From NCBI GenBank assembly GCA_963728925.1, contig CAVSMB010000017.1:1-64000 (forward strand): a DNA stretch of 64,000 nt. The letters are read 5' to 3'. Of the stretch, positions 26,446-34,186 are shown piece after piece. A program made the position numbers and the translations under genes. Numbering within the stretch: the stretch's first letter is position 1; every line of letters begins with the position of its first letter. This DNA comes from JBBPZA01 sp963728925. GTDB lineage: Bacteria > Actinomycetota > Thermoleophilia > Solirubrobacterales > Solirubrobacteraceae. The notes below the pieces were generated by a model that was not told the DNA's origin, did no database searches, and saw nothing but the letters and a program-made list of their open reading frames with translations.

Positions 26446-27174
26446 ATGAGGCTGCCGGTCATCGGGATGCCCTCCGCGGTGGAGGAGAGCGAGTGGGGCT
26501 CGTGGCGCGCGACCGCCGCTCTGCTGCCGCTCGCCTACGCGCTCGCCGTCCAGCGAGCGGGCGGCCTGGCCGTGATCCTGCCCCCCGACCCGCGGGTGGC
26601 CGACGAGCCCGATCTCCTGCTCGACCGCCTCGACGGCGTGCTCCTCGCCGGCGGGGGCGACATGAACAGTGCCTCCTACGGCGCCGAGCCACACGCCGAG
26701 ACCAGGGCGACCTTCCTTCGCCGCGACGACTTCGAGCTCGCGCTCGTCCGGCGGGCGGTCGAGCGCGACCTCCCCGTACTCGGGATCTGCCGCGGGATGC
26801 AGGTGCTCAACGTCGCGGCCGGCGGCGACCTGCAGCAGCACCTCCCCGACGTCCTGGGCCACGACCGCCATCGCCACACCCCCGGCGTCTTCGCCGACCA
26901 CGGCGTCCGGATCGAGGGCGGCTCGCTCACGGCGCGCATTGTCGGCGATGAGCACACCGACGTGAAGTCGCACCACCATCAGGGCCCGGGCCGGCTCGGC
27001 CAGGGGGTCGTGCCCACCGGCTGGGCGGAGGACGACAGCGTCGAGGCGATCGAGTTGCCCGACCGCCGCTTCGCCCTCGGCGTCCTGTGGCACCCCGAGG
27101 AGGACGAAGCGAGCCGCGTGATCGGGACCTTCGTCGACGAGGCGCGCGAGCGCATGGAGGTCCCCGCTGGCTGA
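26446..27174 (+). CDS. Gamma-glutamyl-gamma-aminobutyrate hydrolase-like (PuuD, peptidase C26)
   Basis: A 242-residue class I glutamine-amidotransferase fold. DGVLLAGGGDMNSASYG precedes the nucleophile elbow GICRGMQVLNVAAGGDLQQH (Cys), and ALGVLWHPEEDEASR gives the His and Glu of the triad. VKSHHHQGPGRLGQGV is a family signature of gamma-glutamyl hydrolases such as PuuD. It would release GABA or another product from its gamma-glutamyl adduct made by the preceding GS-like enzyme. The start ATG at 26446 begins MRLPVIGMPSA, the usual first strand. It ends 13 bases before the convergent LuxR-type regulator. Confidence 0.9.
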   Translation: MRLPVIGMPSAVEESEWGSWRATAALLPLAYALAVQRAGGLAVILPPDPRVADEPDLLLDRLDGVLLAGGGDMNSASYGAEPHAETRATFLRRDDFELALVRRAVERDLPVLGICRGMQVLNVAAGGDLQQHLPDVLGHDRHRHTPGVFADHGVRIEGGSLTARIVGDEHTDVKSHHHQGPGRLGQGVVPTGWAEDDSVEAIELPDRRFALGVLWHPEEDEASRVIGTFVDEARERMEVPAG

Positions 27175-27186
27175 GCTGGCCGCGGG

Positions 27187-30048
27187 CTACGCGAGCAGGC
27201 CGAGCTCGCCGGCCTTGGCCGCGGCCTCGGTGCGTGACCGGCAACGGAGCTTGGTGAGGATGTTGCGCACGTGCATGTCCACGGTGCGCGTGCTGAGCAC
27301 CAGCTCGGCCGCGATCTCACGGTTCGTGGCACCGGAGGCCACCGAGCGCATGACCTTGAGCTCCCGGCGCGACAGGCCGGCCTGCTCGTGATCCGCCGCA
27401 GCGCGCCGTCCGAGTCGCCGCTCCACCGACTCGCCCAGCCCGGCGACGCGGTCAGCCGCCTGGGCCACCAGCGGGGCGGCGCCGAGGCGGCGCGCCGTGC
27501 GATGCGCCTCGGAGAGCCGCTCGACGGCGGCCTCGCGCTGTCCGGCCGCGGCGAGGGCCACGCCGGCATGGAGCTGGATCTGCGCTCGCTCGAACGGGAT
27601 CTCCAGGTTCGCGTGAAGCTCGACGGCGCGGCCGAGCTGCTGGGCGGCGACGTCGGGGTGGCCGTCGGCGAGCGCCGTCTCGCCGAGGGCGCACGCGAGC
27701 GCGGCCAGGGCGTCCGGGTGGCCCGTGGTGGCGGCGATGCCCGACAGCGCGTCGGCGCAGGCGCGTGCCTCGCGGAGCGAGCCGTGGCGGGCGAAGAAGC
27801 ACGACGCCCAGCGAAGGCCCCAGACCGCGTAGTGGTGATCCTCGCTGCGCGTCCAGCGCTCCAGCAGGAAGCGGCAATGCTCGTGGGCGTGGTCGAGGTC
27901 GCCCTCGTGCTCCTCGAGCAACGCGAGCGCGGCAGCGCTGTCGACGCCCATCGAGACGATGTCGAGGCGCGTCGAGGTGTCCAGGCACTTGACGAGCATC
28001 GGCCGGGCGGCAGACCACTCGCCGCGGAAGGCGAGGATCGATCCGAGCATGCCGTCCGCCACCACCGTGGCGTCCGGGCCGGCGCCGGGGAAGCGCAGCT
28101 CGTCGGAGAGCCGCGCGGCGCTTTCCCAGTCGCCCAGCTCGCGCAGCACGTAGGCCATGCAGCTGAGGCACGTGTGCTCCATGCCCTCGGCTCCGTTCGC
28201 CTCGCAGAAGCCGATCGCGGTGGCGAGCGCGTCGCGGGCGCCACCGTAGTCGGCCGCGATCTCGTACGCGGTCCCCAGGCGTTGGTAGACCTCTGCCGTC
28301 TCCAGCGCGAACTCCTGCTCGAGGGCCAGCGAGAGGCCGGCCCTGATGGTCTCCATCCCTTCGTCGTACTCCCCGCCCTTGACCTGGGCGACCCCCTGGA
28401 GGCCTAGGACGCGGGCGCGAAGATCGGTGCGGTCCGCACGCCCCGCCTCCTCACCGGCGGCGCGGGTCAGCTCGACCGCGTCGGCGTGGTTGCCGGCGCT
28501 GGCCAGGTACCCGGCGGCGATCAGCCGCTCGGCGGCGGCCTCGCCGGGGAAGCCGTTGGCGGCGAAGGCGTCCGCGGCGACCCGCCGGGCGGTGAGCGCG
28601 CGCTCGCGGTCGCCCTGGAGCTCGTAGATCGCGGCCAGGCACCGTTCGGCGTCGGCGAGGGCCCGGCCGGGCCCCTCGGCACGCCGTGCCGCGACCACCT
28701 CTCGCTGTGCGCGGGCGGCCTCGGCCAGCTCGCCCGCTAGCTCCGCGAAACGTGCGTGGCGCTCGAGGACCCCGATCCGCTCTGCGCCGCGTTCTCCCTC
28801 CGGCCACAGGTCGAGGGCCTGGCGCCCGAGACGCGCGGCGTCGCGGTAGGCGTGCACCTGCGAGCGCTCGCCGACCGCCCGCACGAGCGAGCTCAGCGCC
28901 CGGGAGTCGTCGCGCGCCGCGAGCCAGTGGGCAGCCACCTCGGCCTGCCCGCCGTGGCGCTCCTGGAGTACCGCGGCCAGCTCGCGATGAAGCGAGCGCC
29001 GGCGCAGCCACGGCACGTCTTCGTAGATGGCGTCGCGCGCGAGCGGGTGACGGAAGGCGGCTCGTCCGGGCTCGAGCTCCACGATCAGACCACTGGTGAG
29101 GAGCTCGTCGAGGCCAGCCTCCCGGCCGAGCGTGGCCACCAGCTCGACGTCGAAGCGGGCACCGGCCACCGAGGCCGCCTCGGCGGTCGCGCGGGCCTGG
29201 CCGGACAGGTCGCCCGCCCGCAGCAGGACGGCGTCGCGGATCGTCTGCGGTAGCGGCACCTCGGCATCGAGCGCCAGCTCGAGGCCATCGGCCCCGGGCC
29301 GCAGCCGCCCTCCGGATTCCAGCGCCGCGGCGAGCTCCTCGACGAAGAACGGGATGCCTCCGGTGCGGTCGTGCAGCGTGCCGGCGAGCCTCGCCGAGGG
29401 AGCGGCGCCGAGGACCCGCTCGGCCAACTCGGCCGTGCCTCGCGCCGTGAGCGGCTCGAGCGTCAGCTCGCGGAGCGAGCGGTTGCGACGCAGGTCGTTG
29501 CGCAGCCTCCTGACCTGATGAGCGCGCGGGATCTCGTCCGAGCGATACACGCCGAGCACGAGCACGGGCAGCTCGCGCAGTGGAGCGGCGAGCGCGGCGA
29601 GCAGCTCGAGCGTGGCGTCGTCGGACCACTGCAGGTCGTCGAGAAGCACCACCGCCGGGCGCTCGGCCACCACGGCGGCGAGCCCGCAGCGGATCGCCTC
29701 GAAGAGCGTGGCGCGATCGGTCTCGCCGATCGCCTCGCCCAGCTCCGGAAGGAGCAGGGCCAGATGCGAGCGCAGCGGACCGCACCCCGAGAGCCCTCCG
29801 GGCACCGCGCGCATGAATCCGCGCAGAGCGGAGGTGACCGGCGCGTAGGCAAGCCCACCAGGGGCACAGGCGCCGCGCAGGAAGTGCGCGTCCGCGGACT
29901 CGGCCACCTCCTCGGCGAAGCGCGTCTTGCCGACACCCGCTTCGCCGGCCACCAGCATCAGCGAGCCGCGGCCTTCGAGCGACTCAACCAGCACCGCCTC
30001 CAGCGCAGCCTGCTCGGATTCCCGGCCGATCAGGTGCCCGTGAGTCAT
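27187..30048 (-). CDS. LuxR-family transcriptional regulator with AAA ATPase domain (LAL type)
   Basis: A 953-residue large ATP-binding LuxR regulator. Residues 1-45: IGRESEQAALEAVLVESLEG and Walker A GEAGVGKT (35-42). Walker B is VVLLDDLQW near 137. Winged and ARM/TPR-like helical repeats fill ~330-880. The last ~65 residues are a LuxR HTH: LSRRELKVMRSVASGATNRE, then AAELVLSTRTVDMHVRNIL. MalT is the well-known relative, in which ATP and an inducer drive oligomerisation on DNA; the signal here is unknown. The ATG start is immediately preceded on the DNA by a tandem hairpin-repeat array (30071-30203). It is convergent to the GS/PuuD pair, so regulation of that pair is possible but unproven. 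Confidence 0.95.
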   Translation of the reverse strand: MTHGHLIGRESEQAALEAVLVESLEGRGSLMLVAGEAGVGKTRFAEEVAESADAHFLRGACAPGGLAYAPVTSALRGFMRAVPGGLSGCGPLRSHLALLLPELGEAIGETDRATLFEAIRCGLAAVVAERPAVVLLDDLQWSDDATLELLAALAAPLRELPVLVLGVYRSDEIPRAHQVRRLRNDLRRNRSLRELTLEPLTARGTAELAERVLGAAPSARLAGTLHDRTGGIPFFVEELAAALESGGRLRPGADGLELALDAEVPLPQTIRDAVLLRAGDLSGQARATAEAASVAGARFDVELVATLGREAGLDELLTSGLIVELEPGRAAFRHPLARDAIYEDVPWLRRRSLHRELAAVLQERHGGQAEVAAHWLAARDDSRALSSLVRAVGERSQVHAYRDAARLGRQALDLWPEGERGAERIGVLERHARFAELAGELAEAARAQREVVAARRAEGPGRALADAERCLAAIYELQGDRERALTARRVAADAFAANGFPGEAAAERLIAAGYLASAGNHADAVELTRAAGEEAGRADRTDLRARVLGLQGVAQVKGGEYDEGMETIRAGLSLALEQEFALETAEVYQRLGTAYEIAADYGGARDALATAIGFCEANGAEGMEHTCLSCMAYVLRELGDWESAARLSDELRFPGAGPDATVVADGMLGSILAFRGEWSAARPMLVKCLDTSTRLDIVSMGVDSAAALALLEEHEGDLDHAHEHCRFLLERWTRSEDHHYAVWGLRWASCFFARHGSLREARACADALSGIAATTGHPDALAALACALGETALADGHPDVAAQQLGRAVELHANLEIPFERAQIQLHAGVALAAAGQREAAVERLSEAHRTARRLGAAPLVAQAADRVAGLGESVERRLGRRAAADHEQAGLSRRELKVMRSVASGATNREIAAELVLSTRTVDMHVRNILTKLRCRSRTEAAAKAGELGLLA

Positions 30049-30070
30049 GCGGCAAGTCTAAATCTCGTTG

Positions 30071-30203
30071 GGAACCCGGGGATCAGGGGCCGGAGGGCTC
30101 GTTCGGAGCCCGTGGATCACGGGCTGAAGGGCCCGTTCGGATCCGGGGTCACGAGCCGGTGGGCTCGTAAGGAACCCGGGGAATGAGCCGGAGGGCTCGC
30201 CCG
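30071..30203. repeat. Four tandem 32-34 bp hairpin-forming repeats
   Basis: Four head-to-tail imperfect units start at 30071, 30105, 30139 and 30171 (34, 34, 32 and 33 bases). Each starts GGA-(A/G/T)CC-CGGGG-like and ends with GGGCTCG or GGGCCCG. Self-complementary pieces recur: AGCCCGTG-GAT-CACGGGCT (about 30107-30125), GGGCTC-GTTCG-GAGCCC (30095-30111) and GAGCC-GGAG-GGCTC. The array fills the gap between the DUF4242 gene and the regulator and lies upstream of the regulator start. Confidence 0.85.
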
Positions 30204-30223
30204 GCCTGTGGCCGGGCGAGCCC
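30193..30223 (-). terminator. Strong GC hairpin, probable terminator of the DUF4242 gene
   Basis: A perfect 14-bp stem GGGCTCGCCCGGCC / GGCCGGGCGAGCCC with a TGT loop, starting nine bases after the DUF4242 stop codon in the direction of transcription. There is no U tract, common in high-GC actinobacteria. It overlaps the last unit of the tandem array. Confidence 0.75.
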
Positions 30224-30231
30224 GTCGACCC

Positions 30232-30516
30232 CTACCGGGGAAGCTCGCGCGGCCCCGTGCTGTCGAACACCGAAGCGACCTCGGCGACGAGGTTGGCGGG
30301 AAAGCCACCGGCCTTCGCGTGCTCTCTGATCACCTCGGCGTTCTCCGCCTGGTGGAAGCAGTACACCTTGTCGCCCGCGACGTAGCTGTGCAGCCATGTG
30401 TAGGGCTTGTTCAGCGACGCGACCGCGTCGTTGGACGTGCTGGTGATGCCGCGCAGCTGCTCGTGGGTGAGCTGGCCGGCACCCGGGATCTCGCGCTCGA
30501 TGACGTAGGTCTTCAT
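30232..30516 (-). CDS. DUF4242 domain protein
   Basis: A 94-residue ferredoxin-like alpha+beta protein: MKTYVIEREIPGAGQLTHEQ, then TWLHSYVAGDKVYCFHQAEN and IREHAKAGGFPANLVAEV. These are the DUF4242 hallmarks. Some family members (such as SCO4226 of Streptomyces) have been described as nickel-binding, which is family knowledge and not shown here; a Cys-x-His pair (YCFHQ) is present. The ATG is followed by the canonical start, and GGAGGAAC lies upstream. Transcribed alone; a strong hairpin follows its stop. Confidence 0.9.
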   Translation of the reverse strand: MKTYVIEREIPGAGQLTHEQLRGITSTSNDAVASLNKPYTWLHSYVAGDKVYCFHQAENAEVIREHAKAGGFPANLVAEVASVFDSTGPRELPR

Positions 30517-30632
30517 CTTGGTTGTTCCTCCTGTCCGGGGATTGAACGGTTGCGACGAGGACCGTACGGCGGCGGAGCACCCGCGCCATCCGCTGCATCA
30601 CCGTATTTCTGAGCTCGCGCTGCCGTATCCGG

Positions 30633-31937
30633 CTAGGAGTGCCACACCTCCATGTGGCCGCGGTGGGTCTCCAGGTAGGCGCCGGGACGGAAGAAGCGGT
30701 CGTAGAAGTCGAGGTCGATGTGCTGGGCCTGGAGGAAGTTCATGACCCAGACGCTCGGGACGGTGCCCGGGAACTTGCCCCACGTGCCGAGCGTGTACTG
30801 GCACTGGAGGGTGACGCAGGCCTTGAAGCGGTCGTCGTGCGGCTGCGCCGCGGACCGGATCGCCCGCGACTCGCTCCACGCGCCCGGGGTGTCCGGGTGG
30901 TAGGGACCGCCCGGGCCGAACTTGCGCTCGCAGAACGCCTCGACCGCATCGGCCATCGAGGCGAAGTGCGGGGGGCAGAAGGCATGGAACGTCCCGTCCT
31001 CGCGGCCGGTGGGGTTCGGCGTGCCCCAGCGCGGGTCGGTGTCGTAGCGGAACCCGAGTCCCGGGACGTCCGGCTCGCCCGACGCGCCGAGCAGCGCCAT
31101 GTGCTCGATCCCGTCGAACGACCACCCGCCCAGCCCCATCGCCTGCAGGAGCAGCGCGCCGTTGTAGCTGGAGGTCATCAGCTCGGCCGTCGCCTCGGTC
31201 AGCGAGTACTGCTCGACGAACGAGAGCGGGACCGGCTCGGCGATGTCGACGAGGTCGGAGAACGCCTCGAGGCCGGGGATCGGCCGCTGGTTGACGTCGT
31301 CGTAGAGGCAATAGCCGTTCTGGGTGAAGAAGGCGATGTTGGCGATGTGGTGCTGGGCGATGTCGGCGACCGGGATGACGAGCAGGGAGGCCGGCTCGTT
31401 GGCGATCCATGTGTTGTGGCCCTCGAGGTAGGGCTCCTGGCGCGGGAGGTGGAGTCGCTCGGCCGAGAGCTTCACGATCCGCCCGCGGTGGCGCTCGATC
31501 ATGAGCTCCGCGGTGACTTCCTCCTCGGCGGGATCGACCAGCGCGCCCGCGTCGCGGGTCGGCACGAAGTACAGGCCGGAGTCGTCGGTGTAGAACAGCT
31601 CGGTGGTGTGGAAGCCGGCGGCCGAGGGGATCGTGCGTCCGGCGGCCGCGCCGTTGTAGTTGGCCATCGCCGGCGCGTAGCGGGCGTGCCGCGTGATGCC
31701 GTAGTGCCACCCCGTCGTGCCGCCCATGACCGCGAGGATCAGCAGCGTCTCGAGCTCGGAGAGCGGCACGCGCTCACGCTGCGACCGGTAGGCGAGCGGC
31801 CCGTCGGGGATCTCGCCGCCCGCCGGGAAGCGCCGCGACCGGCGGCCGAAGATGGCGTCGACCAGCGGAAAGCGAGCGAGCTGGGCAAGCGCCTCGCGCT
31901 CCTGTGGGGAGAGGTCCAGCGGTCGGGTGGCGGACAT
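30633..31937 (-). CDS. Uncharacterised protein, possibly nitroreductase/SagB-like fold
   Basis: A 434-residue cytoplasmic protein without signal or membrane segments. A central stretch LSELETLLILAVMGGTTGWH followed by GRTIPSAAGFHTTELFYTDD and SGLYFVP recalls the FMN-binding nitroreductase/SagB pattern, in which GR-x-PS-x-G and E-L-Y motifs occur. Later conserved-looking blocks are HNTWIANEPASLLVIPVADI, NGYCLYDDVN, AMGLGGWSFDGIEHM and KFPGTVPSVWVMNFLQAQHI, with a final RGHMEVWHS. These do not match a family I can name confidently. ATG 31937 is preceded by a GGAG-like site. It is divergent from the DUF6328 gene with 66 bases between, likely a shared promoter region. Confidence 0.75.
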   Translation of the reverse strand: MSATRPLDLSPQEREALAQLARFPLVDAIFGRRSRRFPAGGEIPDGPLAYRSQRERVPLSELETLLILAVMGGTTGWHYGITRHARYAPAMANYNGAAAGRTIPSAAGFHTTELFYTDDSGLYFVPTRDAGALVDPAEEEVTAELMIERHRGRIVKLSAERLHLPRQEPYLEGHNTWIANEPASLLVIPVADIAQHHIANIAFFTQNGYCLYDDVNQRPIPGLEAFSDLVDIAEPVPLSFVEQYSLTEATAELMTSSYNGALLLQAMGLGGWSFDGIEHMALLGASGEPDVPGLGFRYDTDPRWGTPNPTGREDGTFHAFCPPHFASMADAVEAFCERKFGPGGPYHPDTPGAWSESRAIRSAAQPHDDRFKACVTLQCQYTLGTWGKFPGTVPSVWVMNFLQAQHIDLDFYDRFFRPGAYLETHRGHMEVWHS

Positions 31938-32003
31938 GGGTTCCGGTTCTCCTCTCGGTGGTCGGGCCAGCGTAGTGAGCACCTGGGCGGGTAGCGTTTC
32001 GCC

Positions 32004-32495
32004 ATGTCGGCGCCGACCGATCGCGACCGCGAGAGCGACTCCGAGAGCGAGAAGGAGCCCACGCAGCGCCAGCTCATCGAGCTGCTCCAAGAGCTTCGCG
32101 TCATCATCACCGGCGTCCAGGTGCTCTTCGCGTTCCTGCTCGCCGTGCCGTTCAACCAGCGCTTCGCGTCGGTGACGAGCTTCCAGAAGGATCTCTACCT
32201 CGCGATCCTGCTGCTCACCGCGCTGTCCACCGCGCTGCTGATGGCGCCGACCGCCTACCACCGGATCCGCTTCCACCAGCGCGACCGGGTCCACATCATC
32301 GAGGTCTCCAACCGCTTCGCCCTCGCCGGGCTGGCGACGCTCGCGCTCGCCATGACGGGCGCCGTGCTGCTCGTGACCGACTTCCTCTTCGCCGACACGC
32401 TGCTCGTCGCGGTGACGACCGCGGGCACCGCCATCGTCTTCGCGACGCTCTGGTACGGATTGCCGCTGGCCCGCGGTGCGAGCGACGAGGGCTGA
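32004..32495 (+). CDS. DUF6328-type four-helix membrane protein
   Basis: A 163-residue protein. A highly charged N-terminus (Asp/Arg/Glu/Ser-rich, residues 1-20) is followed by RQLIELLQELRVIITGVQVL, FAFLLAVPFNQRF, and then membrane helices YLAILLLTALSTALLMAPTA, LATLALAMTGAVLLVTDFLF and LLVAVTTAGTAIVFATLWYG. The PFNQRF and HRIRFHQRDR segments are typical of this family. Function is unknown. It precedes a small gene and the flavoprotein gene in the same direction. Confidence 0.8.
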   Translation: MSAPTDRDRESDSESEKEPTQRQLIELLQELRVIITGVQVLFAFLLAVPFNQRFASVTSFQKDLYLAILLLTALSTALLMAPTAYHRIRFHQRDRVHIIEVSNRFALAGLATLALAMTGAVLLVTDFLFADTLLVAVTTAGTAIVFATLWYGLPLARGASDEG

Positions 32496-32554
32496 CGGGT
32501 CGTCCCTGCACGCGGTCTTGCATCGCGTCGGGCGCCGTCCGTACGGTGCCTCCC

Positions 32555-32755
32555 ATGCCCGCTGCCCACCTCGAGCCCGTGCTCGACGTCGCCGACCCGG
32601 TCGGGCGCGCTGCCCTCGGGTGGGCGAGCGCGCTCAGCGAGCGCGCCGGGGAGCCGGTGCCCTACGCGTTCGCGCTGGCCCTCGCGCGGCGCCACGGCGC
32701 TCCGGCGACTCCCGCGGCCACCGCCGAGCGGGTGGCGCCGCGGGCTGCGTCCTGA
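32555..32755 (+). CDS. Small hypothetical protein
   Basis: A 66-residue frame from ATG 32555: MPAAHLEPVLDVADPVGRAA followed by LGWASALSERAGEPVPYAFALA. It has actinobacterial codon use with strong G/C at third positions and lies between two same-strand genes, 33 bases before the flavoprotein start. No family is recognised. It could be a short regulatory or structural protein, or a chance frame. Confidence 0.45.
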   Translation: MPAAHLEPVLDVADPVGRAALGWASALSERAGEPVPYAFALALARRHGAPATPAATAERVAPRAAS

Positions 32756-32788
32756 GATATTGCCGTCCGTGACCAACGGGCGGCCCTG

Positions 32789-34186
32789 ATGGCGGACGGC
32801 TCGCGCTACGACGCCGTCGTCATCGGGGCGGGCCCCGGCGGCGAGGTGTGCGCGGGCGTGCTCGCCGACCGCGGCATGAAGGTCGCGATCGTCGAGCGCG
32901 AGCTCGTCGGCGGGGAGTGCAGCTTCTGGGGCTGCATCCCGTCCAAGACGCTGCTCCGCCCCGGCGAGGCGCTCGAGGGGGCGCGCGAGGCGCCCGGCGC
33001 GCGGGAGGCGGTCGGCGGCCGCGGGCTCGACGCCGGCGAGGCCTTCAAGTGGCGCGACTTCATGGTCTCCGACCACACCGACGACGGCCAGGTCCCATGG
33101 CTCGAGAGCAAGGGCATCGAGCTGCTGCGGGGGACCGGGCGTGTCGAGGCGCCCGGCATGGTCTCCGTCGACGGCGATCGCTTCCGCGCCGACCGCATCG
33201 TCATCGCCACCGGCTCGGACCCCGTCATCCCGCCGGTGGAGGGCCTGCGCGAGCTGCCCGGGCTGTGGACGAACCGCGAGGTCACCGCGATGACGACCGT
33301 GCCGCAGCGGCTCATCGTCCTCGGCGGCGGCCCGATCGGCGTCGAGATGAGCCAGGCGGTGCGCTCCTACGGCGGCCGGGTGGTCATCGTGGCCGGAAGC
33401 GCCGACCGGCTGCTGCCGCGCGAGGCCGAGCCCGTCGGGCGGACGATGCGCGAGCACTTCGAGCGCGAGGAGGGCATCGAGGTGCGCACCGGCGTGCGCG
33501 CCGAGGCCGTCGACGGCGTCGATGGGGAGGTGCGCGTGCGCCTGGACGACGGCTCCGAGCTCGACGGCGACCGCGTGCTCGTCTGCACGGGCCGCCGGCC
33601 GCGCGCGGCCCACCTCGGCCTCGAGAAGGCCGGCGTCGAGCTCACCGACCGCGGCGGCGTGAAGGTCGACGACCAGCTGCGGGCGGCTGAGGGCGTATGG
33701 GCGATCGGCGACGCGACCGGCCTGTTCCTCTTCACCCACGTCGCCAAGTACCAGGGCCGCGTCGCCGCCTCGGCGATGTGCGGCGCCCCCGCCCGGGCCG
33801 ACTACCGCGCGGTGCCGCGCGTGATCTTCGCCGACCCCGAGGTCGCGGCCGCCGGCGCGACCGAGGGCGAGCGCACGGGCACCGTGCAGCTCTCGCAGGT
33901 CGCGCGGACCGCAACCTACACGCGCGAGTACGCCACCCGGCCGGGGTTCCTCACGCTCGTGGCCGAGGGCGACCACGTGACGGGCGCCTACGCCGTCGGG
34001 CCGCAGGCCGGCGACTGGCTCCAGCAGGCAACGTTGGCCATCCGCGCGCAGGTCCCGATCGACGTGCTGCGTGACGTCATCCAGCCCTTCCCGAGCTTCT
34101 CGGAGATCGTGCTCGCCGCCCTCGAGGAGCTCGGGGCCGACGACCGCATGGCGTCGGACTGCTGGCAGGCGCCGGTTACGGCGTGA
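32789..34186 (+). CDS. FAD-dependent pyridine nucleotide-disulfide oxidoreductase (Lpd/mercuric reductase-like)
   Basis: A 465-residue group I flavoprotein disulfide reductase. FAD site VVIGAGPGGEVCAGVLADRG; redox pair ECSFWGCIPSKTLLRP (C-x4-C) intact; NAD(P) site LIVLGGGPIGVEMSQAV; second FAD motif GVWAIGDATG; C-terminal dimerisation domain from about 345. In true dihydrolipoamide dehydrogenase the C-terminus carries a catalytic H-x4-E pair (HAHPTLSE-like). Here it reads QPFPSFSE, so the base His is absent. The enzyme may therefore use another electron acceptor (quinone or small disulfide). No 2-oxoacid dehydrogenase genes adjoin it. Its 3' end overlaps the convergent secreted-protein gene by 11 bases. 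Confidence 0.92.
   Translation: MADGSRYDAVVIGAGPGGEVCAGVLADRGMKVAIVERELVGGECSFWGCIPSKTLLRPGEALEGAREAPGAREAVGGRGLDAGEAFKWRDFMVSDHTDDGQVPWLESKGIELLRGTGRVEAPGMVSVDGDRFRADRIVIATGSDPVIPPVEGLRELPGLWTNREVTAMTTVPQRLIVLGGGPIGVEMSQAVRSYGGRVVIVAGSADRLLPREAEPVGRTMREHFEREEGIEVRTGVRAEAVDGVDGEVRVRLDDGSELDGDRVLVCTGRRPRAAHLGLEKAGVELTDRGGVKVDDQLRAAEGVWAIGDATGLFLFTHVAKYQGRVAASAMCGAPARADYRAVPRVIFADPEVAAAGATEGERTGTVQLSQVARTATYTREYATRPGFLTLVAEGDHVTGAYAVGPQAGDWLQQATLAIRAQVPIDVLRDVIQPFPSFSEIVLAALEELGADDRMASDCWQAPVTA

Noticed and set aside
25086..26462. A 985-residue minus-strand frame extending the membrane protein upstream
   Set aside because: The extension is antisense to the glutamine-synthetase-like gene and has no transmembrane or family features; the real protein starts near 25085.
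30071..30203. 32-34 bp repeats as a CRISPR array
   Set aside because: Units are directly adjacent with no unique spacers, and no cas genes are in the window.
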